Source: an uncultured Pseudomonadota bacterium (GTDB taxonomy: Bacteria; Pseudomonadota; Gammaproteobacteria; Burkholderiales; Rhodocyclaceae). From it: 41,651 bases of DNA. The position numbers were made by a program, and so were the translations under genes. The stretch spans positions 1-41,651 of the forward strand of contig CAIQBG010000057.1 of assembly GCA_903870055.1 (NCBI GenBank). Direction: 5' to 3'. Every line of letters begins with the position of its first letter. The first letter of the stretch is position 1. The notes beneath the pieces were generated by a model, which worked only from the letters and a program-made list of their open reading frames with translations, was not told the DNA's origin and did not search any database. Shown in pieces: positions 17,993 to 26,157 of the stretch.

Positions 17993-18727
17993 TTAATGCT
18001 TGAATAAAAATACAGCAGGTCGTTTGTCGAGGATGGGTGAGCCGGCTTTTTTCCATGCCTGTATGGTTTTAGTCATGATCAGTTGGCTGGGCATGGTGAG
18101 GTCGGCTGCCACGCACATCTGCGTGTCTGGTTTGAGGCCGTTGATCAGGCTCTCGAAGAAAGCACGGTTACGGTAGGGTGTTTCGATCACGATCTGGGTT
18201 TGGTCCTGGCGGCGTGATTCGTCTTCCAGCCTGGATAAAGCCTGTTTCCGCCCCGGCTCATCTTGTGGCAGATAGCCATGAAAGGCAAAACGCTGGCCGC
18301 CTAAACCCGAGCCCATAAGGGCAAGCAACAAGGAAGATGGGCCGATGTGGGGCATGACCGGGATATTGCATTGGTGCGCGCGTTGTACAAGATCAGAACC
18401 CGGATCGGCTACAGCGGGGCAACCCGCCTCAGAGAGCAAGCCTATAGCGCATCCGGCCGCAATCGGACTTAATAGTTCGTCCCAATCACGCGACCTGCTC
18501 TCCGATTTACCCATTTTTCCACGCCCGGGCAGTTCTTTGATGCTTAATTCGGCTATTGGGACGGGCATTTGTACTGTTTTGAGGAACGCACGTGCACTTT
18601 TGGCGTTTTCAACGACGAAATGGCGTAATTCTCGCGTTAAATTCAATAGTTCCGGGGTGAGTGATTGCGCCGGATCGGCATCAGTAAGCTCACTAAGTGG
18701 CACCGGAATCAGGTGAAGTGCAGTCAT
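17993..18727 (-). CDS. SAM-dependent methyltransferase, divergent RsmI-like (tetrapyrrole methylase fold)
   Basis: The 244-residue protein belongs to the tetrapyrrole-methylase fold group. It contains LSEAGCPAVADPGSDLV (residues 100-116), PHIGPSSLLLALMGSGLGGQRFAFHGYLP, and IETPYRN, all parallel to RsmI, which 2'-O-methylates C1402 of 16S rRNA. It lacks the usual RsmI beginning (LYVVATPIGNLGDI) and the C-terminal extension, so it is probably a paralogue and not RsmI itself. It lies just downstream of maf on the same strand (about 15 bases). The substrate is unknown. Confidence 0.8.
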   Translation of the reverse strand: MTALHLIPVPLSELTDADPAQSLTPELLNLTRELRHFVVENAKSARAFLKTVQMPVPIAELSIKELPGRGKMGKSESRSRDWDELLSPIAAGCAIGLLSEAGCPAVADPGSDLVQRAHQCNIPVMPHIGPSSLLLALMGSGLGGQRFAFHGYLPQDEPGRKQALSRLEDESRRQDQTQIVIETPYRNRAFFESLINGLKPDTQMCVAADLTMPSQLIMTKTIQAWKKAGSPILDKRPAVFLFKH

Positions 18728-18742
18728 AAGATGTCTTGGTGC

Positions 18743-19378
18743 TTAGGCGTGTAATGGATTGAGGCCAGCATGACGCAGCATCCGGCAAAGTGCAATCAAC
18801 GGTAGGCCGACAAGCGCTGTTGGGTCATTGCCGCTCAGGCGATCGAGCAGGGCGATGCCGAGTGCTTCTGATTTGGCTGAGCCCGCACAGTCATAAGCCG
18901 GCTCGCGTTGCAGATAAGCCTCTATCTCATCCAGAGATAAGTCCCTGAATTCGACTTCTGTGCTGACCAGCTCTTCTTGTGCCTGCCCATTCAAGGCATC
19001 GTAGAGACAGAGCGCGGTCTCGAAAACCACAGTCTGACCACTCAGGCGTTGCAGTTGAGCAACCGCTTTTTCGTGGTTTCCAGGCTTGCCGTAGACCTGA
19101 TCGCCTACAACAGCCACCTGGTCGCTGCCGATAATCAGTGTGTTCAACTGGTCGGCGGGTAGTTGGCTGGCAACTGCCTTGGCTTTTTCATGGGCAAGCC
19201 TGCGCGCAGTCGCCGCAGGGTGCTCGTTAGCTAGTGGCGTTTCATCGATATCGGGGCTGGTCACGCTGAAGGGAATGCCTAGCCGCTCGAGTAGGGCGCG
19301 TCGGTAGGCAGAGCTGGAACCGAGAATCAGTCTGCGTGCTGGGTTTTTTCCGGTTTCAGGCGTTGAAGTGGTATTCAT
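18743..19378 (-). CDS. Maf-family nucleotide pyrophosphatase, YceF type
   Basis: Maf proteins hydrolyse non-canonical nucleotides. YceF prefers 7-methyl-GTP. The 211-residue protein begins LILGSSSAYRRALLERLG, has DETP and GSDQVAVVGDQVYGKPG, and has CAGSAKSEALGI and GLPLIALCRMLR near the end. These last two are features of YceF and not of the dTTP/UTP-type YhdE. It is divergent from the yceD-rpmF-plsX cluster, as in E. coli. The short 5' region is shared with the yceD promoter. Confidence 0.9.
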   Translation of the reverse strand: MNTTSTPETGKNPARRLILGSSSAYRRALLERLGIPFSVTSPDIDETPLANEHPAATARRLAHEKAKAVASQLPADQLNTLIIGSDQVAVVGDQVYGKPGNHEKAVAQLQRLSGQTVVFETALCLYDALNGQAQEELVSTEVEFRDLSLDEIEAYLQREPAYDCAGSAKSEALGIALLDRLSGNDPTALVGLPLIALCRMLRHAGLNPLHA

Positions 19379-19426
19379 GTTCGGTGCGCTTTCAATGGCT
19401 TGGCGATGAATATTGCAAGAAAACAG

Positions 19427-19455
19427 TCAACATTTCGTCCTGCCGATGGTATCAT
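19427..19455 (+). promoter_or_regulatory. Candidate promoter of the yceD-rpmF-plsX-fab operon
   Basis: TCAACA (19427-19432) and TATCAT (19450-19455) are spaced by 17 bases. Transcription would begin near 19462, just upstream of the ATG at 19484. This is one reason for preferring that start for the DUF177 protein over the in-frame ATG at 19400. Confidence 0.4.
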
Positions 19456-19483
19456 TCGCCGTTTTTCAACGGGACAGGTCTGG

Positions 19484-20005
19484 ATGTTGTCTACCGATTT
19501 GCCGGAAAGTTTTGATCCGAACGTCATGGCGCGCGAAAGCTTCACTGCGTCTGTGGATGTGCCGGTGTCCGAGTTTCCGCGTCTGGTAGATCTGCTGACC
19601 AGTTCGAACGGTGTGGTGCGTGTCACGCTAAAAGCCTCGATGAGTGCTGATCAGCGACCCACTACGACCATCGGGCTGGCTGCAACACTGGAACAGTCCT
19701 GTCAGCGCTGCCTGCAGCCGGTGACGGTGGTTATAGACCATTTGCACACCGTGGAGTGGGTAGCGGATGAGGCAGAACTTGCCCGGCTGGATGCTTCCGA
19801 AGATGATTTGGATAATCCGGACTGGGAATTTCTACCGATGCCTGTGCCTCCCAAGGTGCGGACGCTGGAACTGGTGGAAGATGAATTGATTCTTTCGCTA
19901 CCCATCGTCCCGCTGCATGAGGTCTGTGCGTTGCCAGAAGCAGCGCCTGAACCGGCTGAGGATCATCCGTTTGCTGCGCTGGCCCGTCTTAAGGGTTTGA
20001 ACTAG
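19484..20005 (+). CDS. yceD: YceD (DUF177) protein
   Basis: YceD-family proteins lie upstream of rpmF in many bacteria and in plants; the plant homologue is required for 23S rRNA accumulation. The chosen ATG at 19484 gives 173 residues, the E. coli YceD length, and is preceded by GGGACAGG. The upstream in-frame ATG at 19400 would lie before the predicted promoter. Visible features are CQRCLQPV with its conserved cysteines, the acidic centre, [18 protein letters not shown], and the proline-rich C-terminus ending NPFA-like [12 protein letters not shown]. Co-transcription with rpmF is likely. Confidence 0.85.
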   Translation: MLSTDLPESFDPNVMARESFTASVDVPVSEFPRLVDLLTSSNGVVRVTLKASMSADQRPTTTIGLAATLEQSCQRCLQPVTVVIDHLHTVEWVADEAELARLDASEDDLDNPDWEFLPMPVPPKVRTLELVEDELILSLPIVPLHEVCALPEAAPEPAEDHPFAALARLKGLN

Positions 20006-20014
20006 GAATTCTTT

Positions 20015-20031
20015 CCGGAATCTTGTTCCGG
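20015..20031 (+). promoter_or_regulatory. Hairpin between yceD and rpmF
   Basis: CCGGAA (20015-20020) and TTCCGG (20026-20031) form a perfect six-base stem around TCTTG. No T-run follows, so it is not a terminator. It may be a processing or stability element in the mRNA. Confidence 0.4.
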
Positions 20032-20082
20032 GGGTCGATTAGCAGTAAAACAGGCAGTAACGATTTAACCAGGAGTAACAAC

Positions 20083-20262
20083 ATGGCTGTTCAACAAAAC
20101 AAAAAATCCCCGTCGAAGCGTGGCATGCATCGTGCACATGACTCTCTGAGCAATCCACCGCTGGCTATCGAGCCAACAACTGGTGAAGTTCATCGTCGTC
20201 ACCACATCTCGCCGTCGGGTGTTTACCGCGGTAAGAAAATCGTCAAGACGACTGAGGCCTGA
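20083..20262 (+). CDS. rpmF: 50S ribosomal protein L32
   Basis: A 59-residue basic protein beginning [20 protein letters not shown], which is the standard L32 N-terminus. The body contains the conserved [14 protein letters not shown]. The ATG at 20083 has AGGAG seven bases upstream, which decides the start over an in-frame ATG at 20023. The zinc-type cysteines of some L32 proteins are absent, as is usual in proteobacteria. The yceD-rpmF-plsX order is conserved. Confidence 0.97.
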   Translation: MAVQQNKKSPSKRGMHRAHDSLSNPPLAIEPTTGEVHRRHHISPSGVYRGKKIVKTTEA

Positions 20263-20293
20263 TAGAGGCTAGGTCAGGATCTCTAGCCTGACC
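20263..20293 (+). promoter_or_regulatory. Competing stems between rpmF and plsX
   Basis: Two perfect seven-base stems share bases: AGGCTAG (20266-20272) with CTAGCCT (20283-20289), and GGTCAGG (20272-20278) with CCTGACC (20287-20293). Only one can form at a time. No T-run follows either stem. plsX begins 27 bases after the second stem. Confidence 0.45.
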
Positions 20294-20320
20294 AATGTTA
20301 AGCGTGAGCTTTGACCGGAT

Positions 20321-21379
20321 ATGACCGTCAAAATCGCGATTGACTGTATGGGTGGCGACCATGGCCCCAAGGTCACGGTCGCTGCTGCGCTGGCTTTTGC
20401 CGCGGAGTTTCCCACTGCCGAATTGAAACTGGTTGGTAATGCCAACCAGTTGGAGAGCCGTCTGCGTCGCGCGTCGCCTGACAAGGTTTTGCGTGACCGT
20501 TTGACTATCGTCCATGCCAGCGAAGTGGTTGCGATGGATGAGGCGCCAGCACTGGCGCTCCGTAATAAAAAAGATTCCTCAATGCGTGTGGCCATCAATC
20601 TGGTTAAAGCCGGAGAGGTGGCTGCTTGCGTTTCTGCCGGTAACACCGGTGCCCTGATGGCCATTTCACGCTTTGTCCTGAAAATGCTGCCGGGTATCGA
20701 TCGTCCTGCCATCTGTACGGTGATTCCGACGATGACAGGCCAGACCCGTCTACTGGACTTGGGTGCCAATGTCGATTGCACAGCAGAGCATTTGCTGCAG
20801 TTTGCGGTGATGGGTTCTATCCTGACGAGCGCCGTTGAGCATATAGCCGAGCCACGTGTGGGTCTGCTGAATATCGGTGAAGAAGATATCAAGGGCAATG
20901 AAGTTGTTAAGCAGACTGCGGAACTGCTACGTGCTACCGACCTTAATTTCGTTGGTAACGTAGAAGGTGACGGCCTTTATAAAGGCGAAGCTGATGTTGT
21001 TGTCTGCGATGGCTTCGTCGGCAATGTGGCGCTTAAAGTATCTGAAGGTCTGGCTCAGTTGATGTCTCGCTTCCTGCGTGAAGAATTTGAGCGCAATCTG
21101 CTGACACGCCTGATTGCCTTGTTGGCGCTGCCCGTACTCGGACGTTTTAAAAAGCGACTGGACCATCGTCGTTACAATGGTGCCAGCCTGCTAGGCCTTA
21201 AAGGCACGGTGATCAAAAGCCATGGCTCGGCGGATGTATTTGCCTTCAGCCAGGCGATTAAGCGTGCTTATTTCGAAGCCGAGAACGGTGTGATCGACCA
21301 GATCGGCCATCGCGTTTCCAGCTACATTGGTTTACAAACTGCCTTGCTCGTGGAACCCGCAGCAACAGGAGAAGCCTGA
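20321..21379 (+). CDS. plsX: Phosphate acyltransferase PlsX
   Basis: PlsX converts acyl-ACP and phosphate to acyl-phosphate, the donor used by PlsY at the start of phospholipid synthesis. It is a peripheral membrane enzyme. The 352-residue protein begins [13 protein letters not shown], and it contains [27 protein letters not shown] and [10 protein letters not shown], all typical. The length is normal. Its TGA overlaps the fabH ATG (TGATG), implying translational coupling. Confidence 0.97.
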   Translation: MTVKIAIDCMGGDHGPKVTVAAALAFAAEFPTAELKLVGNANQLESRLRRASPDKVLRDRLTIVHASEVVAMDEAPALALRNKKDSSMRVAINLVKAGEVAACVSAGNTGALMAISRFVLKMLPGIDRPAICTVIPTMTGQTRLLDLGANVDCTAEHLLQFAVMGSILTSAVEHIAEPRVGLLNIGEEDIKGNEVVKQTAELLRATDLNFVGNVEGDGLYKGEADVVVCDGFVGNVALKVSEGLAQLMSRFLREEFERNLLTRLIALLALPVLGRFKKRLDHRRYNGASLLGLKGTVIKSHGSADVFAFSQAIKRAYFEAENGVIDQIGHRVSSYIGLQTALLVEPAATGEA

Positions 21380-22353
21380 TGGCTCAAACTATTTACGCCC
21401 AGCTTGCCGGTATTGGTAGTTATTTGCCGGGCGCACCTATTTCCAACGAAGCGCTGATTCAGGCTAAAGGCCTGGAGTCTAGTGATGAATGGATTGTGAC
21501 GCGCACCGGGATTGCTGCCCGACACCATGCGCCTGAAGGTGTTACCTCCAGTATGTTGGCTGAAGAAGCTAGTCGCCGTGCTTTGGCAGATGCTGGTATC
21601 GAAGCTGCAGATCTTGATTTGATCATTGTTGCTACATCAACACCCGACATGATTTTCCCGAGCACCGCCTGTTTGTTACAAGGCAAATTAGGCAACGTCG
21701 GCGCGACGGCATTTGACGTTCAAGCAGTTTGTTCGGGTTTTGTTTATGCGATGACCATCGCTGAAAAATTTATTCGCTCCGGCAGTCATAAAACTGCCCT
21801 AGTAGTTGGCGCTGAAGTTTTTTCGCGCATCATGGACTGGAAAGATCGCGGCACCTGTGTGCTGTTCGGTGATGGCGCGGGTGCTGTTGTACTTAAAGCG
21901 GCTGATCAGCCAGGTCTTTTGGCCACATCCTTGCATGCGGATGGTTCGCAAGCTGACATTCTCAATGTGCCGGGCCAGGTGCGTAATGGCGTGGTCACTG
22001 GTGACCCATTCCTGCGTATGGATGGTCAGGCTGTTTTCAAGTTTGCTGTTCGTGCACTGACGGATAGTGCGCTGGAATGCTGTGAAGCCGCCGGTGTGAG
22101 TGCAGAACAGATTGATTGGCTGATTCCGCATCAGGCCAACGTCCGTATTATCGAAGCTATTGGCAAACGTCTATCGCTGCCAGCTGAGCGTGTGATTGTT
22201 ACTGTTGCCCATCACGGTAATACATCAGCGGCTTCGGTGCCTTTGGCTCTGGATGAAGCGGTGAAATCCGGACGCGTAAAACGTGGCCAGACCCTGATGC
22301 TTCAAGGTGTCGGCGGTGGTTTTACCTGGGGCAGTGTGCTGCTGAAGTATTAA
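21379..22353 (+). CDS. fabH: 3-oxoacyl-ACP synthase III (FabH)
   Basis: FabH starts fatty-acid synthesis by condensing acetyl-CoA with malonyl-ACP. The 324-residue protein has the nucleophile Cys118 in DVQAVCSGF, the catalytic His in IPHQANVRI, and the Asn in HHGNTSAAS, giving the Cys-His-Asn triad. The N-terminal [12 protein letters not shown] and the C-terminal [10 protein letters not shown] are standard. It is coupled to plsX and followed after 14 bases by fabD. Confidence 0.98.
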   Translation: MAQTIYAQLAGIGSYLPGAPISNEALIQAKGLESSDEWIVTRTGIAARHHAPEGVTSSMLAEEASRRALADAGIEAADLDLIIVATSTPDMIFPSTACLLQGKLGNVGATAFDVQAVCSGFVYAMTIAEKFIRSGSHKTALVVGAEVFSRIMDWKDRGTCVLFGDGAGAVVLKAADQPGLLATSLHADGSQADILNVPGQVRNGVVTGDPFLRMDGQAVFKFAVRALTDSALECCEAAGVSAEQIDWLIPHQANVRIIEAIGKRLSLPAERVIVTVAHHGNTSAASVPLALDEAVKSGRVKRGQTLMLQGVGGGFTWGSVLLKY

Positions 22354-22367
22354 CTTTGGAGATTTAA

Positions 22368-23294
22368 ATGTCATTCGCTTTTGTATTTCCAGGCCAAGGT
22401 TCGCAATCAGTTGCCATGATGGCCGCCTATGGCGACTCGCCAGTCGTTCGTGCCACCTTTGATGAAGCCTCTGCTGCGCTGGGTGAAGATCTGTGGACGA
22501 TGGTTGCCGAAGGTCCGGCAGAACGTTTATCGCAAACAGTGAATACACAACCGATTATGCTGACTGCCGGTGTTGCCGTATGGCGCCTGTGGGGAAGCCT
22601 GGGTGGTAAAACGCCTGCTGTTGTTGCCGGTCATAGCCTGGGTGAGTATTCGGCACTGGTTGCTGCTGGTTCGCTGAAGTTGGCCGACGCTGTGCCCCTG
22701 GTGCGCTTGCGTGCTGCAGCCATGCAAGAAGCTGTGCCGGTTGGTACGGGTGCCATGGCCGCCATCCTGGGTCTGGACGATGAGGGTATCGTTGCAGCAT
22801 GTGCAGAAGCTGCTCAAGGTGAAGTGGTTGAGCCGGTTAACTTCAATGCACCGGGTCAAACCGTTATTGCCGGCCACAAGGGCGCAGTAGAACGTGCCTG
22901 TGAAGCCTGTAAAGCACGCGGTGCCAAACGCGCTGTATTGCTGCCAGTTTCCGCACCATTCCATTCATCGTTGCTTAAACCAGCAGCTGACCGACTGGCA
23001 ATCGCCCTGGCAGACATTACATTGAGCGCGCCGCTGATTCCGGTAGTCAATAACGTGGATGTTTCCATCGAAACTGATCCGGCGAAGATTAAAGACGCAC
23101 TCGTGCGTCAGGCAGCCAAGCCAGTACGCTGGGTTGAAACCATCCAGAAAATCGCCGGTATGGGCGTTACTACGGCTGCCGAGTGCGGTCCGGGTAAGGT
23201 GCTGGCAGGCCTAACTAAACGTTGTGCCGATGGTATTACCGGTGTAGCACTAGCCGATGCCGAATCGGTTAACGCCAATCTGAATCTGAACTAA
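22368..23294 (+). CDS. fabD: Malonyl-CoA:ACP transacylase (FabD)
   Basis: FabD transfers malonyl from CoA to ACP. The 308-residue protein has FPGQGSQ at 8-14, the nucleophile Ser90 in GHSLGEYSAL, the conserved Arg in VRLRAAAMQEA, and the His in SAPFHSSLL. The C-terminal ECGPGKVLAGL motif is present. It has a good ribosome-binding site (GGAG upstream of 22368) and is followed after nine bases by fabG. Confidence 0.98.
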   Translation: MSFAFVFPGQGSQSVAMMAAYGDSPVVRATFDEASAALGEDLWTMVAEGPAERLSQTVNTQPIMLTAGVAVWRLWGSLGGKTPAVVAGHSLGEYSALVAAGSLKLADAVPLVRLRAAAMQEAVPVGTGAMAAILGLDDEGIVAACAEAAQGEVVEPVNFNAPGQTVIAGHKGAVERACEACKARGAKRAVLLPVSAPFHSSLLKPAADRLAIALADITLSAPLIPVVNNVDVSIETDPAKIKDALVRQAAKPVRWVETIQKIAGMGVTTAAECGPGKVLAGLTKRCADGITGVALADAESVNANLNLN

Positions 23295-23303
23295 GGAATA
23301 GAT

Positions 23304-24044
23304 ATGACCGCAACTGTTGCGCTTGTTACGGGCGCTTCGCGTGGCATCGGCCGCGCGATTGCCATGGAACTGACCCGCCAGGGAATGACAGTCATTGGTA
23401 CGGCCACTAGCGAATCTGGTGCTGACAGCATTACAGAAGCCATTAAGGCTGCCGGTGGTGCAGGGTGGGGCGCTGCCCTCGATGTGCGTGATGCGGCTGG
23501 TGTGGATGCGCTGATTGGCGATATCGAAACCAAAACCGGTTCGGCCATTACCGTTCTGGTGAATAACGCCGGTATTACCCGCGATACACTGGCTATGCGT
23601 ATGAAAGATGACGATTGGGATGATGTGCTTGATACCAATCTCAAATCCGTATTCCGTATGTGTCGCGCTGTGATGCGCGGCATGATGAAGGCCCGTACAG
23701 GCCGCATCGTTAACATTACGTCGGTCGTCGGTCATGCGGGTAACGCTGGCCAGGCGAACTACTGCGCCGCCAAGGCGGGTGTCAGTGGCATGACCCGTTC
23801 GCTGGCCCGCGAGCTAGGTAGCCGCGGGATTACCGTAAATTGCGTTGCACCGGGTTTTATTGATACCGATATGACCAAGGCGCTCGACGAGAGCCAGAAG
23901 ACCATGCTGCTGGGCAACATTCCGCTGGGGCGCCTCGGCACCCCTGAGGATATCGCTGCCGCAGTGGCTTTCCTGGTATCACCAGCGGCATCTTATGTCA
24001 CTGGTAGTACCATTCACGTTAACGGCGGGATGTACCTGCCTTAA
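23304..24044 (+). CDS. fabG: 3-oxoacyl-ACP reductase (FabG)
   Basis: FabG reduces 3-oxoacyl-ACP to 3-hydroxyacyl-ACP using NADPH. The 246-residue SDR protein has the cofactor motif TGASRGIG at 9-16, NNAG at 87-90, and the catalytic Ser140, Tyr153 and Lys157 (NYCAAKAG). The C-terminus VTGSTIHVNGGMYL is the FabG ending. It is the last gene before a promoter-like region leading to acpP. Confidence 0.98.
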   Translation: MTATVALVTGASRGIGRAIAMELTRQGMTVIGTATSESGADSITEAIKAAGGAGWGAALDVRDAAGVDALIGDIETKTGSAITVLVNNAGITRDTLAMRMKDDDWDDVLDTNLKSVFRMCRAVMRGMMKARTGRIVNITSVVGHAGNAGQANYCAAKAGVSGMTRSLARELGSRGITVNCVAPGFIDTDMTKALDESQKTMLLGNIPLGRLGTPEDIAAAVAFLVSPAASYVTGSTIHVNGGMYLP

Positions 24045-24079
24045 CTTTTTTTGTTCTATTTTTCACGAAAACTTTGCGG

Positions 24080-24101
24080 TTGGCTGTGATTTGGTAGAAT
24101 A
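24080..24101 (+). promoter_or_regulatory. acpP promoter element shared with lepA
   Basis: TTGGCTGTGAT, two T, then GGTAGAATA. TAGAAT (24095-24100) is a plausible -10 with TG two bases upstream, and TTTGCG (24073-24078) could be a -35 at 16 bases. The same arrangement occurs at 31709-31730 before lepA, with only the two middle bases changed. acpP begins 47 bases downstream. Confidence 0.55.
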
Positions 24102-24147
24102 GAGTCTGATTTCCACCACCTCTAATAGAAGGGTAATAGGAGCTTCA

Positions 24148-24384
24148 ATGGATAACATCGAACAGCGCGTCAAAAAGATCGTAGCCGAACAACTCGGCGT
24201 GAATGAAGCTGACGTCAAGAATGAATCTTCTTTCGTTGATGATCTGGGCGCAGATTCGCTGGATACAGTTGAACTCGTGATGGCACTCGAAGAGGAATTC
24301 GAATGCGAAATTCCGGATGAAGATGCCGAGAAGATCACCACGGTTCAGCAAGCGATCGACTACGTCAAGTCACACCAGAAGTAA
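24148..24384 (+). CDS. acpP: Acyl carrier protein
   Basis: A 78-residue acidic protein that carries acyl intermediates on a 4'-phosphopantetheine arm. The attachment serine is Ser37 in [10 protein letters not shown]. The N-terminus [18 protein letters not shown] and the C-terminal helix are standard. AcpS, which attaches the arm, is encoded at 37602. The gene has its own promoter-like element and a strong ribosome-binding site (AGGAGC). Confidence 0.98.
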   Translation: MDNIEQRVKKIVAEQLGVNEADVKNESSFVDDLGADSLDTVELVMALEEEFECEIPDEDAEKITTVQQAIDYVKSHQK

Positions 24385-24406
24385 GTTTTCGCTTGTTGCG
24401 TCATTG

Positions 24407-24431
24407 CGGCCGACGCGCATTGTGTCGGCCG
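24407..24431 (+). terminator. Hairpin between acpP and fabF, possible attenuator
   Basis: CGGCCGAC (24407-24414) and GTCGGCCG (24424-24431) form a perfect eight-base stem around a nine-base loop. Only a mixed A/T stretch follows (TATTTATAT), so termination would be partial. It could let acpP be expressed above fabF or mark the 3' end of an acpP-only mRNA. Confidence 0.5.
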
Positions 24432-24480
24432 TATTTATATCAGCCCGGGGTTATAGGTCCGGGCCAGTCAAGGAGTTGGC

Positions 24481-25710
24481 ATGCGTCGTCGCGTTGTCGT
24501 CACAGGATTGGGTGTTATTAGCCCCGTAGGTAACACCGTTACAGAAGCATGGGATAGCCTGCTTGCCGGTCGTAGTGGTATTACGGCAGTGACCCGTTTT
24601 GACGTCAGCACCTTTCCAACTCGTATTGCTGGTGAGGTTAAAGGCTTTAACGTGGCAGATTATCTGCCAGCTAAAGACGCTCGCCGCATGGACACATTTA
24701 TTCATTACGGCATGGCGGCAGGCATTCAAGCCGTTCGCGATGCTGGTCTAGGTGAAAACCCGGCAGATGCCGAGCGTATCGGTGTATGCATTGGTTCCGG
24801 TATCGGTGGTTTGCCGCTGATTGAAGATACCAAAGCAACTTATGATGCTGCTGGTGTACGCAAGATTTCCCCGTTCTTCGTTCCCGGCTCGATCATCAAT
24901 ATGATCTCCGGCAATCTGTCGATCATGTACGGCTTCAAAGGTCCGAACATTGCTACGGTTACGGCCTGTACGACAGGTCTGCACGCCATTGGCATGGCCG
25001 GTCGCTTGATCGAGTACGGTGATGCCGATGTGATGATCGCAGGCGGCTCTGAATCAACGATTTCACCGCTGGGTCTTGGCGGCTTCTGTGCTGCTCGTGC
25101 GCTATCTGAGCGCAATGACGATCCGTCAACAGCCAGCCGTCCATGGGACAAAGACCGTGATGGTTTTGTGCTGGGTGAGGGCGCCGGTGTTCTGGTGCTA
25201 GAAGAATACGAACATGCTAAAGCCCGTGGCGCTAAGATTTATGCGGAACTGGGCGGTTTTGGTCTGAGCGGTGATGCCTATCACATGACTGCGCCAGATA
25301 CTGATGGTCCTAAGCGCAGTATGGCTGCCGCCCTTAAAAATTCGGGCGTCAATACAGACAATGTGCAGTACCTCAATGCGCACGGTACATCGACGCCGCT
25401 CGGCGATAAGAACGAAACAGAAGCGATCAAGCTGCTGTTTGGTGCTGATGCCAAGAAGCTGGTGGTTAACTCCACCAAATCGATGACTGGTCACCTGCTG
25501 GGTGGCGCAGGTGGTCTGGAATCGGTATTTACGGTTCTGGCTGTACATCATCAGATTTCTCCACCGACCATCAACATCTTCAATCAGGATCCGGAATGTG
25601 ATCTGGATTACTGCGCTAATACCGCGCGTGAAATGAAGATTGATGTTGCGCTGAAGAACAACTTCGGCTTCGGTGGTACCAACGGTTCTCTGATCTTCAA
25701 ACGCTTCTGA
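24481..25710 (+). CDS. fabF: 3-oxoacyl-ACP synthase II (FabF)
   Basis: FabF elongates acyl-ACP by condensation with malonyl-ACP. The 409-residue protein has the nucleophile Cys163 in VTACTTGLHAIG and two catalytic histidines in NAHGTSTPLGD and SMTGHLLGGAGG. The beginning RRVVVTGLGVISPVGN is standard, and the C-terminus NNFGFGGTNGSLIFKRF is complete. The order acpP-fabF is conserved across proteobacteria. Confidence 0.98.
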   Translation: MRRRVVVTGLGVISPVGNTVTEAWDSLLAGRSGITAVTRFDVSTFPTRIAGEVKGFNVADYLPAKDARRMDTFIHYGMAAGIQAVRDAGLGENPADAERIGVCIGSGIGGLPLIEDTKATYDAAGVRKISPFFVPGSIINMISGNLSIMYGFKGPNIATVTACTTGLHAIGMAGRLIEYGDADVMIAGGSESTISPLGLGGFCAARALSERNDDPSTASRPWDKDRDGFVLGEGAGVLVLEEYEHAKARGAKIYAELGGFGLSGDAYHMTAPDTDGPKRSMAAALKNSGVNTDNVQYLNAHGTSTPLGDKNETEAIKLLFGADAKKLVVNSTKSMTGHLLGGAGGLESVFTVLAVHHQISPPTINIFNQDPECDLDYCANTAREMKIDVALKNNFGFGGTNGSLIFKRF

Positions 25711-25715
25711 AGACG

Positions 25716-26153
25716 ATGATGCGCCGGCTTGCAATCCGGCCCGTTGTTTCGCGCCGCCTCCGGGCGGCGTTACTTTTGGTGTTGCTACTCGCAGGGCTAA
25801 GTCTCGGCCAAAGCAGTCTGACTAACTGGTTCCTGGTGGTAGTGATCATTGCGATGTTGGCTGTCTTTATACAGTCCTGGCGGGCTGCGACACGTTTAGC
25901 ACCTGCACTGCTGTTAACATTCAGGCCGCTTAGTGCGGCGATGCTGGGTGACAATAACGCAGAAGTGCCTATCCGCTGTACACGTCTGAGTGTCTATCGT
26001 TGGCTGATTGTGCTGCACATCGAGTTTGCAGATGAAGGCCGTCAGGTCATTACGCTATTACCTGATAGCTTGCCAGAGCAATCATCGGATCAATGGCGAC
26101 AGCTTTTGATATGGGCCAAGCTCATGCGTCGTCAGATCGCCATGAAGCAATAG
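25716..26153 (+). CDS. YgfX-like membrane protein
   Basis: The 145-residue protein has two adjacent membrane segments (about residues 15-32 and 38-55). They are followed by a soluble domain with ITLLPDSLPEQSSDQWRQLLIWAKL, which resembles the YgfX (DUF1434, CptA) signature LPDSL-x-x-x-x-FRxLRVWL. YgfX commonly sits next to nadB and rpoE in gammaproteobacteria, and that context is repeated here. In E. coli it was described as a toxin partner of SdhE (YgfY), but no sdhE gene is visible in the window and the toxin role is debated. It starts six bases after fabF and is convergent with nadB. Confidence 0.72.
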   Translation: MMRRLAIRPVVSRRLRAALLLVLLLAGLSLGQSSLTNWFLVVVIIAMLAVFIQSWRAATRLAPALLLTFRPLSAAMLGDNNAEVPIRCTRLSVYRWLIVLHIEFADEGRQVITLLPDSLPEQSSDQWRQLLIWAKLMRRQIAMKQ

Positions 26154-26157
26154 CTCA

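Noticed and set aside
19400-19483. Upstream in-frame extension of yceD
   Set aside because: It would precede the predicted promoter and makes the protein 28 residues longer than the E. coli homologue.
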